Assembly (NCBI GenBank): GCA_001586195.1
Contig: CP014609.1
Coordinates: 966,001-1,030,000 of the forward strand
Origin: Solibacillus silvestris
GTDB taxonomy: Bacteria; Bacillota; Bacilli; Bacillales_A; Planococcaceae
DNA: 64,000 bases
Direction of reading: 5' to 3'
In this document: in pieces, positions 25,631-35,340 of the stretch
Layout: the number at the start of each line of letters is the position of its first letter
Position numbering within the stretch: position 1 is the stretch's first letter
Made by a program: the position numbers and the translations under genes
The notes under the pieces: model-generated
Told to the model about the DNA's origin: nothing
The model's input: the letters and a program-made list of their open reading frames with translations, nothing else
The model's database searches: none

Positions 25631-26413
25631 ATGTCTTACGAAGTGAAACTAGACGCCTTTAGTGGGCCACTAGATTTATTATTGCATTTAATTCATCGTT
25701 TGGAAATTGATATATATGATATTCCAATGGCGGAATTAACGGAACAGTATATTGATCACATCCATGCGATGCAAACATTGGAACTGAATGAAGCGAGCGA
25801 ATATTTAGTAATGGCCGCAACATTATTGGCGATTAAAAGCCGTATGCTCATTCCGATTAATGAAAATGAAATCGATGCAGAGGAGCTCGAAATTGATGAG
25901 GTCGATCCACGGGAAGAGCTTGTTGCACGTTTAATCGAATATAAAAAATATAAAGAAGCAGCTGTCCAACTTCAGGAATTGGAAACAGAACGTGGGCAAG
26001 TGTTCACGAAAGCGCCAGCGGACTTGTCGGAATTTATGCCGGAAGAACAATTAGCGCTTTTTGATCAAAATGTAAATGTTTACGATATGTTAAGTGCGTT
26101 TCAAAAACTAATGCGTCGTAAACAATTAAAAAAACCGTTGTCAACGCGCATCGCAAGACAGGAAATTTCAGTGAAGGAACAAATGCGTTCCGTTGTAAGC
26201 ATTTTAAAAAATGCAGGCGGAAGAGTGATGTTCTCGCAATTGTTTGAAGCAGAGGATAAGCCAATGCTTGTTTTGACGTTTTTAACATTACTGGAATTAA
26301 TGAAGCGCCAAGTGATTTTTGTCGAACAACAAAATAACTTCGATGATTTATCCGTATTATTGACAAAGGAGGAGATCAATGATGAATACGAACAACTTAC
26401 TGAGCCGAATTGA
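25631..26413 (+). CDS. scpA: Segregation and condensation protein A
   Basis: A 260-residue kleisin of the SMC-ScpAB condensin. It starts with the family pattern FSGPLDLLLHLIHRLEIDIYD, has YLVMAATLLAIKSRML in the N-terminal domain and a C-terminal winged-helix part (FLTLLELMKRQVIFVEQ). It overlaps scpB by 35 bp, so the two are translationally coupled. It acts in chromosome segregation together with SMC and ScpB. Confidence 0.95.
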   Translation: MSYEVKLDAFSGPLDLLLHLIHRLEIDIYDIPMAELTEQYIDHIHAMQTLELNEASEYLVMAATLLAIKSRMLIPINENEIDAEELEIDEVDPREELVARLIEYKKYKEAAVQLQELETERGQVFTKAPADLSEFMPEEQLALFDQNVNVYDMLSAFQKLMRRKQLKKPLSTRIARQEISVKEQMRSVVSILKNAGGRVMFSQLFEAEDKPMLVLTFLTLLELMKRQVIFVEQQNNFDDLSVLLTKEEINDEYEQLTEPN

Positions 26414-26969
26414 AGCACTGTTATTCGTAGCTGGTGATGAAGGTATGACCGTTAAACAACTGGCACAATATATAGAAGTAGAGCCAATGGATATTGAAGC
26501 AGGATTAAGCGAACTCCTGTCTCATTACAATGAGGAGGAAATGCGGGGGATTACATTAAAACAACTTGCCGGTACATATCAGTTAACAACAAAACCGGAA
26601 ATAACCGACACGTTAAAAAAATTAATTGAAAACCCGACAAATCAAGTATTAACCGCTGCTTCATTAGAGGTTCTGGCAATTATAGCGTATAAGCAGCCGA
26701 TTACGCGCGCGGAAGTGGAAGATCTGCGCGGGGTGAAAAGCGAACGTCCGATTGCAACACTTGTTTCAAGGGCGCTTGTACAGGAAGTTGGCAGAGCGGA
26801 AGGAACAGGACGGGCAATCTTATATGGGACGACAAAAGAATTTCTGAATTATTTTGGGTTAAAAAACATTAAAGAATTGCCGCCGTTACCGGAAGAAGTC
26901 GATCAGGAAGATGATCAGCCGACAGATTTATTTTTAACGAAGTTCCAGGAAACATTTAACCAAAATTAA
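26379..26969 (+). CDS. scpB: Segregation and condensation protein B
   Basis: A 196-residue protein with two winged-helix domains, containing ALLFVAGDEGMTVKQLAQ and AIIAYKQPITRAEVEDLRGV, the ScpB hallmark. ATGATG starts lie after AAAGGAGGAG inside the end of scpA. It binds ScpA and SMC. The next gene begins 12 bp downstream, so transcription likely continues into the carboxypeptidase gene. Confidence 0.95.
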   Translation: MMNTNNLLSRIEALLFVAGDEGMTVKQLAQYIEVEPMDIEAGLSELLSHYNEEEMRGITLKQLAGTYQLTTKPEITDTLKKLIENPTNQVLTAASLEVLAIIAYKQPITRAEVEDLRGVKSERPIATLVSRALVQEVGRAEGTGRAILYGTTKEFLNYFGLKNIKELPPLPEEVDQEDDQPTDLFLTKFQETFNQN

Positions 26970-26981
26970 AGGAGTGGCCTG

Positions 26982-27956
26982 TTGAAAAAGTGGTTTGTTT
27001 CTATTGTTGTAATGTTCGTATTTTTGAGTGGTTCGTCACAAATTCAGGCGGCGTCTAATAGCTATGTTGTTATCGACGCGGAAAATGGGCGGACATTAAT
27101 GGGCGTGAATGAACATGCACGCCTTCCGATCGCCAGCCTCACAAAAATCTGGACTGCCCTAGTTGTTTTGGAAAATAGTGAGCTTACCGATGAAGTGGTT
27201 ATTTCGAAGGAAGCCTCACTTGTGGAAGGCTCATCGATTTATTTACTGGAAAACGAGACATATACGATTGATTACTTGCTTCATGGTTTAATGATGCAAT
27301 CAGGGAATGATGCCGCTACTGCGCTGGCAGAGCATATTGGCGGATCTGTAGAAGGTTTTGTTCAGCTTATGAACGAAAAGGCCGAGCTTTATCAATTGCA
27401 TGAAACAACTTTTACAAATCCTACAGGGCTGCACAATGAGGCCCATCTATCCTCTGCCTACGATACGGCAAAAATGCTGCAAATTGCGATGATGAATCCA
27501 CAATTCAGAAAAATTGCATCTACTCAAAATTTTTCGGATGGCAGGCAGTGGAAAAATAAACATCGACTTATGCATGAAAAGATAGGCGCCATTGCAGGAA
27601 AAACAGGCTACACAAAAGTGGCTGGACGAACATTGGCAACTTTCTTTGAACGGGAACAAAAATCATTTGTTGTCGTTACTATTAATGAAGGAAATGATTG
27701 GAATATCCACCGTAACTTGGCGGATTTTATCGACAATAATTTTGAGCAACAAACGATTGTGAAAAAAGGGAAGTATAATGCGAATGGATTGGCCATCGAG
27801 TTAGATGAACCGTTCCAAATGCTGCTTCATAAGAAAGAACGGCCGAATTTTGAGCATATTGTTAAAGTTTCACGGCTGAAAGGGTCAAATCGAGGGGTTT
27901 GGCTTTTATATGCAGATGAAATGCTCGTATCATCAAAACTTGTTACAGTAAAATAA
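26982..27956 (+). CDS. D-alanyl-D-alanine carboxypeptidase (DacB/DacF type)
   Basis: A 324-residue penicillin-binding protein of the S11 family. A signal peptide (about 1-23) precedes the catalytic SLTK at 52-55; the SGN motif lies in MMQSGNDAAT and KTG in GKTGYTKVAGRT. It trims stem peptides of peptidoglycan; in B. subtilis the enzyme at this position (DacB) acts on spore cortex. Start codon TTG after GGAG. It is shorter than DacB or DacF (about 380), so it lacks part of the C-terminal domain. Confidence 0.9.
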   Translation: MKKWFVSIVVMFVFLSGSSQIQAASNSYVVIDAENGRTLMGVNEHARLPIASLTKIWTALVVLENSELTDEVVISKEASLVEGSSIYLLENETYTIDYLLHGLMMQSGNDAATALAEHIGGSVEGFVQLMNEKAELYQLHETTFTNPTGLHNEAHLSSAYDTAKMLQIAMMNPQFRKIASTQNFSDGRQWKNKHRLMHEKIGAIAGKTGYTKVAGRTLATFFEREQKSFVVVTINEGNDWNIHRNLADFIDNNFEQQTIVKKGKYNANGLAIELDEPFQMLLHKKERPNFEHIVKVSRLKGSNRGVWLLYADEMLVSSKLVTVK

Positions 27957-27989
27957 TCCGAAAAGTGAAATATCTTTAACTTCAGGATT

Positions 27990-28140
27990 GAAGTTAAGCC
28001 TCCGGTGGATGTCATGGATTCGAAAAGGAGTTCTAAAAAAGGAAGCCAGCTTAAAAGCGTCGCATCATGCGACAACAGCTGACTGACCCACATCCTGTGA
28101 GCCTCATAGCCCAGTCCGGACGCGATTACACCAAGGCATA
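27990..28140. repeat. Dispersed intergenic element, copy 2, in place of spmAB
   Basis: The 361-bp gap between the carboxypeptidase gene and rluB holds no gene. It contains the same structured core as the repeat at 8.4 kb and ends in AATTGATT. From memory, similar sequences recur in related genomes; that needs a search. Confidence 0.55.
28045..28101 (+). other. 57-nt structured element, copy 2
   Basis: GCCAGCT/AGCTGAC (one mismatch) encloses TAAAAGC and hairpin GTCGC-ATCAT-GCGAC. TGA and hairpin CCCAC-ATCCT-GTGAG (one mismatch) follow. All segment lengths equal those of copy 1 at 8369-8425, and stem bases differ in a compensating way. Confidence 0.65.
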
Positions 28141-28317
28141 ATTGATTAAGTTCTGAAAGTATGACATAATTTTTATTCGTTAAGGATTTATTTTCGCTCG
28201 TAATTGTGGATTGCAGCAATGATATTTAAAATTTAACAGAGCAGTAAACGAAAAGTGCAAAGGCGAATGCTGAAGAAGTATGCGTCTTTGCAGTTTATCA
28301 ATCAATGAGGTGAACTT

Positions 28318-29061
28318 ATGGAAAGATTACAAAAAGTGATTGCCTATGCAGGCGTTGCATCACGACGTAAAGCAGAGCAATTAATCGTAGAAGGTAAAGT
28401 AAAAGTAAATGGAGTCGTAGTAAAAGAGCTTGGAACAAAAGTATCCAACTCGGACACGATTGAAGTAGAAGGCGTAAAGCTTGAAAAAGAAGATAAAGTA
28501 TATTTCTTACTATATAAACCACGTGCCTATATTTCGGCAGTTACTGATGATAAAGGGCGAAAAACGGTTACAGACATTTTTAAGAAACATGTTCATCAGC
28601 GTATTTTCCCGGTAGGGCGTTTAGATTATGATACGACAGGGTTATTGCTTTTAACGAATGACGGCGAGTTTTCAAACTTAATGACGCATCCGAAATTCAA
28701 AATCGACAAAACGTATATTGCGCGTGTTAAAGGAATTCCTACAAAGCAAGGTTTAATGAAACTGCAAAGCGGGATTAAGCTGGAGGACGGTAAAACGGCT
28801 CCTGCAAAAGTAAGCATGACTAGCTTTGATGAGAATGCCGGTAAAGCAATTTGTGAGATTACGATCCATGAAGGGCGAAATCGCCAAGTCCGCCGTATGT
28901 TTGAAGCAATCGGTACACCTGTCGTGAAATTAAAACGCGAGCGCTTTGCATTTTTGGATTTAACAGGTCTTAGTCCAGGAGAATACCGTCAGCTGACTAA
29001 ACATGAAGTAAAACTACTTCGTGTATTAGCGGAGACAGGTAAAGTTGATTATAACAATTAA
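28318..29061 (+). CDS. rluB: 23S rRNA pseudouridine synthase RluB
   Basis: A 247-residue RsuA-family pseudouridine synthase. An N-terminal S4 RNA-binding domain (ASRRKAEQLIVEGKVKVNG) precedes the catalytic domain with active Asp in VGRLDYDTTGLLLLTNDG. The later HEGRNRQVRRMFEAIG is also conserved. It modifies helix 89 of 23S rRNA in relatives. GAGGTG precedes the ATG. Its place before resA matches B. subtilis ypuL. Confidence 0.94.
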   Translation: MERLQKVIAYAGVASRRKAEQLIVEGKVKVNGVVVKELGTKVSNSDTIEVEGVKLEKEDKVYFLLYKPRAYISAVTDDKGRKTVTDIFKKHVHQRIFPVGRLDYDTTGLLLLTNDGEFSNLMTHPKFKIDKTYIARVKGIPTKQGLMKLQSGIKLEDGKTAPAKVSMTSFDENAGKAICEITIHEGRNRQVRRMFEAIGTPVVKLKRERFAFLDLTGLSPGEYRQLTKHEVKLLRVLAETGKVDYNN

Positions 29062-29167
29062 TTGTTTATGATATGCATAAACCCTTCTGAAAGAAAAGAA
29101 TTTAAATTTTGTAATAATTTGCTATAATAGGCAACAGTACTTGCTGAAGTGGAAGGGGGTTTTTTAT

Positions 29168-29701
29168 TTGGAAAAAAAGAAACAACGTTCTGTGACTCGC
29201 GGCATCATTTTAACCATTTTAGCAATCGCAATCGGATATACAGTTTACGCTGCCGTAACGAAAGATAAAATAAATATTGTACAAGCCGGGGCACAGGCGC
29301 CTGATTTTGAAGTAGTAGATTTACAAGGGGAAAAACATAGATTGAAAGACTACGAGGGAAAGGGTGTCGTACTGAATTTCTGGGGTACATGGTGTGAGCC
29401 GTGTGAACGAGAATTCCCTGCAATGACGCGTCAATATGCGGAATTTAAGGGCCAGGATGTTCAAATTATTGCCGTTAACTTCGCACAGTCTGAATTTGAA
29501 GTGAAAAAATATGTGGCGAATATGGGGATGACGTTCCCGGTTGCGATCGATAAAACGAAAAGTGTTTTCACTGCCTATAATATTGGACCCCTGCCTACAT
29601 CAATTTTCATTAAACCCGACGGTACAATAGACCGTATTATTACTGGAGAAATGACCGAGAAGGAAATTGTGCAATATATGGAGTCAATCAAGCCGGAATA
29701 G
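29168..29701 (+). CDS. resA: Thiol-disulfide oxidoreductase ResA
   Basis: A 177-residue membrane-anchored thioredoxin-like protein. One N-terminal helix (about 12-30) is followed by an extracytoplasmic thioredoxin fold with the CEPC active site at 76-79 (FWGTWCEPCEREFP). ResA reduces apocytochrome c thiols before heme attachment. The TTG at 29168 is preceded by GGAAGGGGG. It is the first gene of resABC and 13 bp upstream of resB. Confidence 0.94.
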   Translation: MEKKKQRSVTRGIILTILAIAIGYTVYAAVTKDKINIVQAGAQAPDFEVVDLQGEKHRLKDYEGKGVVLNFWGTWCEPCEREFPAMTRQYAEFKGQDVQIIAVNFAQSEFEVKKYVANMGMTFPVAIDKTKSVFTAYNIGPLPTSIFIKPDGTIDRIITGEMTEKEIVQYMESIKPE

Positions 29702-29714
29702 GAGTTTTTACGCA

Positions 29715-31373
29715 ATGAATAAACTACTTTGTGAATGCGGGCATGAAAATCCTGAAGGTACAACGCTCTGCCAAAAATGCGGTTCTCCATTATCCGCAGA
29801 AGAAAAAAGCAAAAAAATTGCAGATATGCGGTACGAAGGGACAGCCATACGTTCAAAAACTTATAACAAGTCAATTATTGATAAGATTTGGAATTTTTTC
29901 TCAAGTGTGAAAGTCGGAATTACGCTCATTATTATCAATTTAATAGCAGCATCAATTGGTACAATCCTGCCTCAGGAGTTTTACATAAGCGTAGCGACAG
30001 ACGCTGAGAAGGAAAAGTACTATTCGGATGTTTATGGATGGTTCGGTGAAATATACTACGCGTTAGGTTTATCGGATCTTTATTCATCCTTATGGTTCCA
30101 ATTACTTGTATTAATGTTAGGCGTGTCCATTATTATTGCAAGTATAGATAGAGGTATTCCATTACATAAATCTTTAAAAAACCAACGAGTTAAACGACAT
30201 TCAAACTTTATGAAGCGTCAGCGAATTATTGGTGAGGGGAAACCAACTGAAACGCCCGATCAAACACTTCAGCTCGTTGAACAATCTTTAAAAACATTGA
30301 AATACAATGTCCGACGTGAGGATGATTCCATCTTAGCGGAACGTGGACGTTTTTCGCGCTATGGTGCCTATGTAAACCATGTTGGATTAATTGTCTTTTT
30401 AATTGGGGTCATGCTCCATTTAGTCCCGGGCATGTACGTTGATGAATCGATGTGGCTTCGTGAAGGCGAGACACGTGCTGTACCGGGTATGGACGGGTAT
30501 TTCCTGAAGAATGATAAATTTATTTTGGAGACTTACGATAATGTTCCGCAAGGCGAGCAGATCAAACAAGGGGTCAATGTAGTCGCAAAAAATTACCAGA
30601 CAGACGTGACATTGTATAAACAGCAGGAAAATAGCGTACCAGGACAGGCGGAAAACCTGGAAAAAGTGAAGCAATACGGAATTCAGGTAAACCATCCGCT
30701 CAAGCATGAGGGCTATGCATTTTATCAGATGGATTTCCGATTAAATGAGATTAAAACAATGGTTTTTGATTTAATCAATAAGGAAACAGAACAATCGCTA
30801 GGCCAATTAAGCATTGATTTAACGAACCCACAGGAAGTATATACGCTCGAAAATGGCGCACAGGTCGAATTAATGGGTTTTTATCCGGACTTTTCAGGTT
30901 TTGAAGATGGTGTACCGCAAACTGCTACCCAAACACCGAATAATCCGGCATTTATTTTTAAAATGACTACCCCTGAAACACCAGATGGGGAGACAAGCTT
31001 TGTTGCGATCCAACAAACACTGGAGCCAGAGGGTGACAATATTTATAAAATGAAGTTTTCGAATGTGGAAACGCGACATATGTCGGGTTTAACGATCCGT
31101 TATGACCGGACAATCCCTATTTTAATCGTAGGGGGCATTATCTTTATGATTGGCGTTGTAATCGGTTCCTATTGGAATCATCGCCGTATATGGATTGAAC
31201 AGTTGGCTGATGGAACAATACGCATGGCAGCACATACGAATAAAAACTGGTTTAGTATGAAAAAAGATTTAGATGCATTAACGAAGCATGCTCATTTACC
31301 ACAATACGTAGATCAACAGGAAATAGAAAACAACGAACATGTTGAAACAGAAAAGGATGGTAAAACCTTATGA
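29715..31373 (+). CDS. resB: Cytochrome c biogenesis protein ResB
   Basis: A 552-residue membrane protein of system II cytochrome c maturation. ResB-type helices lie near 70-95, 135-155, 220-240 and 475-495, with a large extracytoplasmic domain between the last two. An N-terminal zinc ribbon precedes them (CECGHENPEGTTLCQKCG), an extension not found in B. subtilis ResB. The ATG follows GGAG. It overlaps resC by 4 bp; ResB and ResC act as the heme handling and ligation complex. Confidence 0.92.
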   Translation: MNKLLCECGHENPEGTTLCQKCGSPLSAEEKSKKIADMRYEGTAIRSKTYNKSIIDKIWNFFSSVKVGITLIIINLIAASIGTILPQEFYISVATDAEKEKYYSDVYGWFGEIYYALGLSDLYSSLWFQLLVLMLGVSIIIASIDRGIPLHKSLKNQRVKRHSNFMKRQRIIGEGKPTETPDQTLQLVEQSLKTLKYNVRREDDSILAERGRFSRYGAYVNHVGLIVFLIGVMLHLVPGMYVDESMWLREGETRAVPGMDGYFLKNDKFILETYDNVPQGEQIKQGVNVVAKNYQTDVTLYKQQENSVPGQAENLEKVKQYGIQVNHPLKHEGYAFYQMDFRLNEIKTMVFDLINKETEQSLGQLSIDLTNPQEVYTLENGAQVELMGFYPDFSGFEDGVPQTATQTPNNPAFIFKMTTPETPDGETSFVAIQQTLEPEGDNIYKMKFSNVETRHMSGLTIRYDRTIPILIVGGIIFMIGVVIGSYWNHRRIWIEQLADGTIRMAAHTNKNWFSMKKDLDALTKHAHLPQYVDQQEIENNEHVETEKDGKTL

Positions 31374-32554
31374 GTTTAATCGATTTAAGCGGTTATTTAC
31401 TGTATGCGGCATTTATTAGTTATTTGGTAGGGACATTTTTATTTGCAGGCGCAATTAAAGTGAAAAATGACACAGCAGCAGCTCGGGCAGATAAATACGG
31501 TAAAATTGCCCTTGTTGTTACAATTATCGGTTTTGTTGCGCAGTTAGGTTATTTTATTACACGTTGGATTTATACAGGACATGCACCGGTTAGTAATATG
31601 TTTGAATTTACGACAGCATTCGGTATGTTCATCGTACTATCCTTTATCGTTATTTACTTTACGTATAAAGTTGCAGCATTAGGGGTTATTGCTTTACCAA
31701 TTGCATTATTGATTATTGCATATGCCTCTATGTTCCCGACAGAGGTAAGTCCATTAGTACCGTCACTGCAAAGTCATTGGCTGACGATCCATGTTACAAC
31801 TGCAGCGTTAGGGCAATCGATTTTTGGGATTAGTGCGGTAGCAGGACTTATTTATTTGCTGAGAAATGTGAATATGGACGAGCGCTCAAAAGAAAGTTTT
31901 TGGCTGGAAGCAGTCATGTTCTGCTGTGTATTAGTTGTAGGATTCGTTGCGGCAACGGTTACATTTAATGCAATGGATTATGAAGCGAAGTATGAATATG
32001 TTGATACATTGGATCAGGTCAGTACTTCAACGTATTTGATGCCGGCTATTTTCGGTATGAATGAGTATGTGGAGCTGTCTGAAGACCGTATGACACCGAT
32101 ATTTGAGTTACCGGCATTGATCGATGCACGGAAACTCACAACTGTTTTTTGGTCTGCTCTATTCGGTACAATTATTTATATACTCATTCGACTAATCTTT
32201 AGAAGAAAGATAGCGAAAATGTTTCAGCCATTAGTTAAACGGGTGAACTCGACGCTGATGGACGAAATTGCCTACCGTTCGATTTTAATTGCTTTTCCGA
32301 TTTTTACATTAGGCGCGCTTATTTTTGCGATGATCTGGGCACAGGAAGCATGGGGACGATTTTGGGGCTGGGATCCGAAAGAAGTATGGGCCCTTATTAC
32401 ATGGCTGTTCTATGCAGCATTTTTACACCTGCGTCTGTCAAAAGGCTGGGAAGGAAAAAAGAGTGCTTGGCTAACGGTAATTGGTTTCCTAATCATCTTA
32501 TTCAATTTAGTCGTTGTAAATCTTGTTATTGCAGGATTACACTCTTATGCATAA
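31370..32554 (+). CDS. resC: Cytochrome c biogenesis protein ResC (CcsA type)
   Basis: A 394-residue polytopic protein with the tryptophan-rich heme-binding motif of the CcmC/CcsA family (WGRFWGWDPKEVWALITWL) near residues 327-345. It has about eight helices and conserved His in SHWLTIHV and AFLHLRL. With ResB it transports and attaches heme to cytochromes c on the outer membrane face. The start overlaps the resB stop (ATGA). Confidence 0.94.
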   Translation: MSLIDLSGYLLYAAFISYLVGTFLFAGAIKVKNDTAAARADKYGKIALVVTIIGFVAQLGYFITRWIYTGHAPVSNMFEFTTAFGMFIVLSFIVIYFTYKVAALGVIALPIALLIIAYASMFPTEVSPLVPSLQSHWLTIHVTTAALGQSIFGISAVAGLIYLLRNVNMDERSKESFWLEAVMFCCVLVVGFVAATVTFNAMDYEAKYEYVDTLDQVSTSTYLMPAIFGMNEYVELSEDRMTPIFELPALIDARKLTTVFWSALFGTIIYILIRLIFRRKIAKMFQPLVKRVNSTLMDEIAYRSILIAFPIFTLGALIFAMIWAQEAWGRFWGWDPKEVWALITWLFYAAFLHLRLSKGWEGKKSAWLTVIGFLIILFNLVVVNLVIAGLHSYA

Positions 32555-32646
32555 TGTGACAATAACTGCTTTTCAACCTATCGTTAAAGCAATTATAATA
32601 GTTTCCAATTCTATACAAAATAATTAATAAACAGTCATAAAGTTCG

Positions 32647-32680
32647 AAAAGTTCAATCACAATGATTGGGCTTTTCTTTT
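32647..32680 (+). terminator. Terminator-like hairpin between resC and resD
   Basis: AAAAGTTCAATC pairs with GATTGGGCTTTT (wobbles) before TCTTTT. A -10-like TACAAT follows at 32700-32705, so resDE probably have their own promoter as well. Confidence 0.65.
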
Positions 32681-32742
32681 CAATCGTTCACTAAAAAGGT
32701 ACAATAGAGAAGAGAAATAGAGTTTTGAAAGGGGCAACACCA

Positions 32743-33459
32743 GTGTCTGAAAATATTTCTGTGTTGATAGTGGATGACGAGGATCGAATTCGTCGTTTGT
32801 TAAAAATGTATTTAGAGCGTGAGGGCTATTTAGTAGAAGAAGCGGAAAATGGAGAACAAGCACTTTCGATGGCACTTGAAAAAGATTATCATTGTATTTT
32901 GTTGGATATTATGATGCCTGAAAAAGATGGTTTGGAAGTTTGTGCTGAACTGCGCGAAAAGAAAACAACGCCTATTATATTGTTGACGGCAAAAGGTGAA
33001 GAAGCAAACCGTGTACAAGGATTTGAGCTTGGTGCGGATGATTATATTGTGAAACCATTTAGTCCGCGAGAAGTCGTGTTGCGTGTAAAAGCAATATTAC
33101 GACGTTCAGCAGTATTTTCACCTGTTTCAAATTCTTCATCATCTAAAGATCTAGTTGTGTTCCCGCATTTAACAATTGATCATGATGCACATCGTGTGAC
33201 AGCAGATGGAACGGAAGTAAATTTAACACCGAAAGAATACGAATTATTATACTTTTTGGCGAAATCACCCGATAAAGTTTTCGACCGTGAGCAATTATTA
33301 AAAGAAGTTTGGCATTATGATTTCTTTGGTGATCTGCGCACAGTTGATACACATGTAAAGCGCCTGCGTGAAAAACTGAACCGTGTCTCTGAAAATGCAG
33401 CGAAAATGATTGTAACGGTTTGGGGAGTAGGCTATAAATTCGAGGTCGTAAATGATTAG
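32743..33459 (+). CDS. resD: Response regulator ResD
   Basis: A 238-residue OmpR-type regulator. The receiver shows DDED near the start, the phospho-acceptor Asp in ILLDIMMPEKDG, and Lys in DDYIVKPFSPRE. The winged-helix domain includes LTPKEYELLYFLAKSPDKVF and TVDTHVKRLREKL. ResD controls respiration and anaerobic genes. The start is taken as GTG at 32743, eight bases after AAAGGGG; an upstream TTG overlaps that site. It overlaps resE by 8 bp. Confidence 0.94.
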   Translation: MSENISVLIVDDEDRIRRLLKMYLEREGYLVEEAENGEQALSMALEKDYHCILLDIMMPEKDGLEVCAELREKKTTPIILLTAKGEEANRVQGFELGADDYIVKPFSPREVVLRVKAILRRSAVFSPVSNSSSSKDLVVFPHLTIDHDAHRVTADGTEVNLTPKEYELLYFLAKSPDKVFDREQLLKEVWHYDFFGDLRTVDTHVKRLREKLNRVSENAAKMIVTVWGVGYKFEVVND

Positions 33460-35230
33460 AATAGCAACAAGTATTGTCGGGAAGCTATGGGGAACCATTT
33501 TGCTTCTCGTTTCATTTGTCCTGTTTATTTTCACCATTTTCATGTTGGAGTTTCTTGAAAACTATCATAACGAGCAGTCCGAGGCTTCATTAAGGCAAAC
33601 AGCTGCAGCTATTGCGAGCATTATCGATGAGGAAGAAATCGATGATAAGCAGTTTGCGATTATTTCGGAATTATTAACGGAAACAACAAATGTACTTATC
33701 GCCAAAAATTCAGATGAAATATTGTATGCAAGACAAGAAGGAATCAATAAAGAAGAAATTCAGCAAAAAATCATAAGCAGTAAAGCATTTGAAGAAGTAT
33801 ATGCATCATCAGAGCCGATTGTAGAGGAACTGAAGCTGCCTTCAAATCGGGAAGAAGATGCGAGCGACACCAATTATATTGTATTAGGTTTCCCGCTGAA
33901 AAGTGTTGAAGACTTACATGGGGCCGTTTTTATATACAAAAATCCTGATGCGTTACACCAGACAAGTAATGAAACAACGAAAATTGTTGTTATAGCTGCA
34001 GCCATCGCATTTATATTGACGACCATTTTTGCATTTTTCCTATCTTCTAAAATAACGCTTCCATTGCGTAAAATGAGAGAGCATGCATTCGAATTGGCGA
34101 AAGGACGTTTCGATTCGAAAATTGAAACGAAGCAAAATGATGAAATTGGTCAGCTTGCCGTTGCGTTTAACCAGATGGGTCGCCAATTGAAGCATCATTT
34201 GGAAGTGATCAACCAGGAAAAAGAACAATTATCGAGTATTTTAACATCGATGACCGATTCCGTTATTACATTTAATCGTGATAAAACGATTTTAGTGAGC
34301 AATCCTCCTGCAGAGCGACTACTGCAAAAATGGTTCGTCGAAAAAGGATTGGACAGCTCCAAGCCGATACCTGATGAACTTTATCAAATGCTTGATCATG
34401 TATTGAATTTTGAAGATCAGCTGGACGAAGAGTTTGAAATGGGCAAATCCTATTACAGTATAACGATTAGTCCGCTGTACAGCAGGGACTCCATTCGTGG
34501 GGCAGTCGCTGTTATACGAGATAAAACCGAGGAAACAAAACTGGAAAAGCTGAAATCGGATTTTATCGCCAATGTTTCACATGAACTTCGAACACCAATC
34601 GCGATGCTTCAAGGCTATTCAGAGGCGATTATTGATGGGGTTGTGACAACAGAGGAAGAACGTATAGATATGATCCGTGTAATATATGATGAATCACAGC
34701 GTATGAGTCGTCTTGTAACAGATTTACTTGACTTGGCGCGGATGGAATCGGGACATATGACCCTGTATAAGGAAGAAGTACCATTAGTTACAGTTATTGA
34801 AAGAATGACACATAAGTTTGACCAAACAGCGAAAGAAAACCATGTGCAACTGCAGATTGAAACAGACTTTTCGGACGAAACGCTTATTTCGATTGATGAG
34901 GACCGCATCGAGCAAGTGTTAACGAACTTAATTGATAATGCGATTCGCCATACACCAGCCGATGGATCCGTGACTGTTTCTATGATAAATGAGCAAAATT
35001 ACGCAAAAATTCAAGTGAAAGATACAGGGCAAGGCATTCCTCAAGATGATTTGCCATATGTATTCGAACGGTTCTACAAAGCTGATAAAGCACGTACTCG
35101 CTCAAAAGGCGGAACGGGCTTAGGTCTGGCCATTACGAAAAATATTGTGGAAGCACATAACGGAAGAATTTCTGTTGATAGTGTCGAACAGCAAGGTACA
35201 ACCTTTACATTTTACTTGCCATTACCTTAA
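33452..35230 (+). CDS. resE: Sensor histidine kinase ResE
   Basis: A 592-residue kinase with two membrane helices (about 11-33 and 175-197) flanking an extracytoplasmic domain. HAMP, a PAS domain (about 250-360), HisKA with the His in NVSHELRTPIAML and HATPase_c (NLIDNAIRHTP, DTGQGIP, GGTGLGLAI) follow. It phosphorylates ResD in response to oxygen limitation or redox state. A strong terminator follows 30 bp after the stop. Confidence 0.94.
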   Translation: MIRIATSIVGKLWGTILLLVSFVLFIFTIFMLEFLENYHNEQSEASLRQTAAAIASIIDEEEIDDKQFAIISELLTETTNVLIAKNSDEILYARQEGINKEEIQQKIISSKAFEEVYASSEPIVEELKLPSNREEDASDTNYIVLGFPLKSVEDLHGAVFIYKNPDALHQTSNETTKIVVIAAAIAFILTTIFAFFLSSKITLPLRKMREHAFELAKGRFDSKIETKQNDEIGQLAVAFNQMGRQLKHHLEVINQEKEQLSSILTSMTDSVITFNRDKTILVSNPPAERLLQKWFVEKGLDSSKPIPDELYQMLDHVLNFEDQLDEEFEMGKSYYSITISPLYSRDSIRGAVAVIRDKTEETKLEKLKSDFIANVSHELRTPIAMLQGYSEAIIDGVVTTEEERIDMIRVIYDESQRMSRLVTDLLDLARMESGHMTLYKEEVPLVTVIERMTHKFDQTAKENHVQLQIETDFSDETLISIDEDRIEQVLTNLIDNAIRHTPADGSVTVSMINEQNYAKIQVKDTGQGIPQDDLPYVFERFYKADKARTRSKGGTGLGLAITKNIVEAHNGRISVDSVEQQGTTFTFYLPLP

Positions 35231-35260
35231 AAAAATGGGGTAATGGAATAATGAGTATAA

Positions 35261-35308
35261 AAAAGTTTATCATTTTGAATCGCTCAAAGTGATAAACTTT
35301 TCTTTTTA
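35261..35308 (+). terminator. Strong terminator after resE
   Basis: An 18-bp stem with one wobble (35261-35278 with 35284-35301), then TCTTTTT. Confidence 0.85.
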
Positions 35309-35340
35309 AATGACTAGTTCGTTTATAAACGGATGATTAT

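Noticed and set aside
27827-28219. 130-codon leftward frame over the 28-kb repeat
   Set aside because: It runs antisense into the carboxypeptidase gene and across the repeat hairpins. Similar frames arise wherever this repeat occurs, and no start signal is present.
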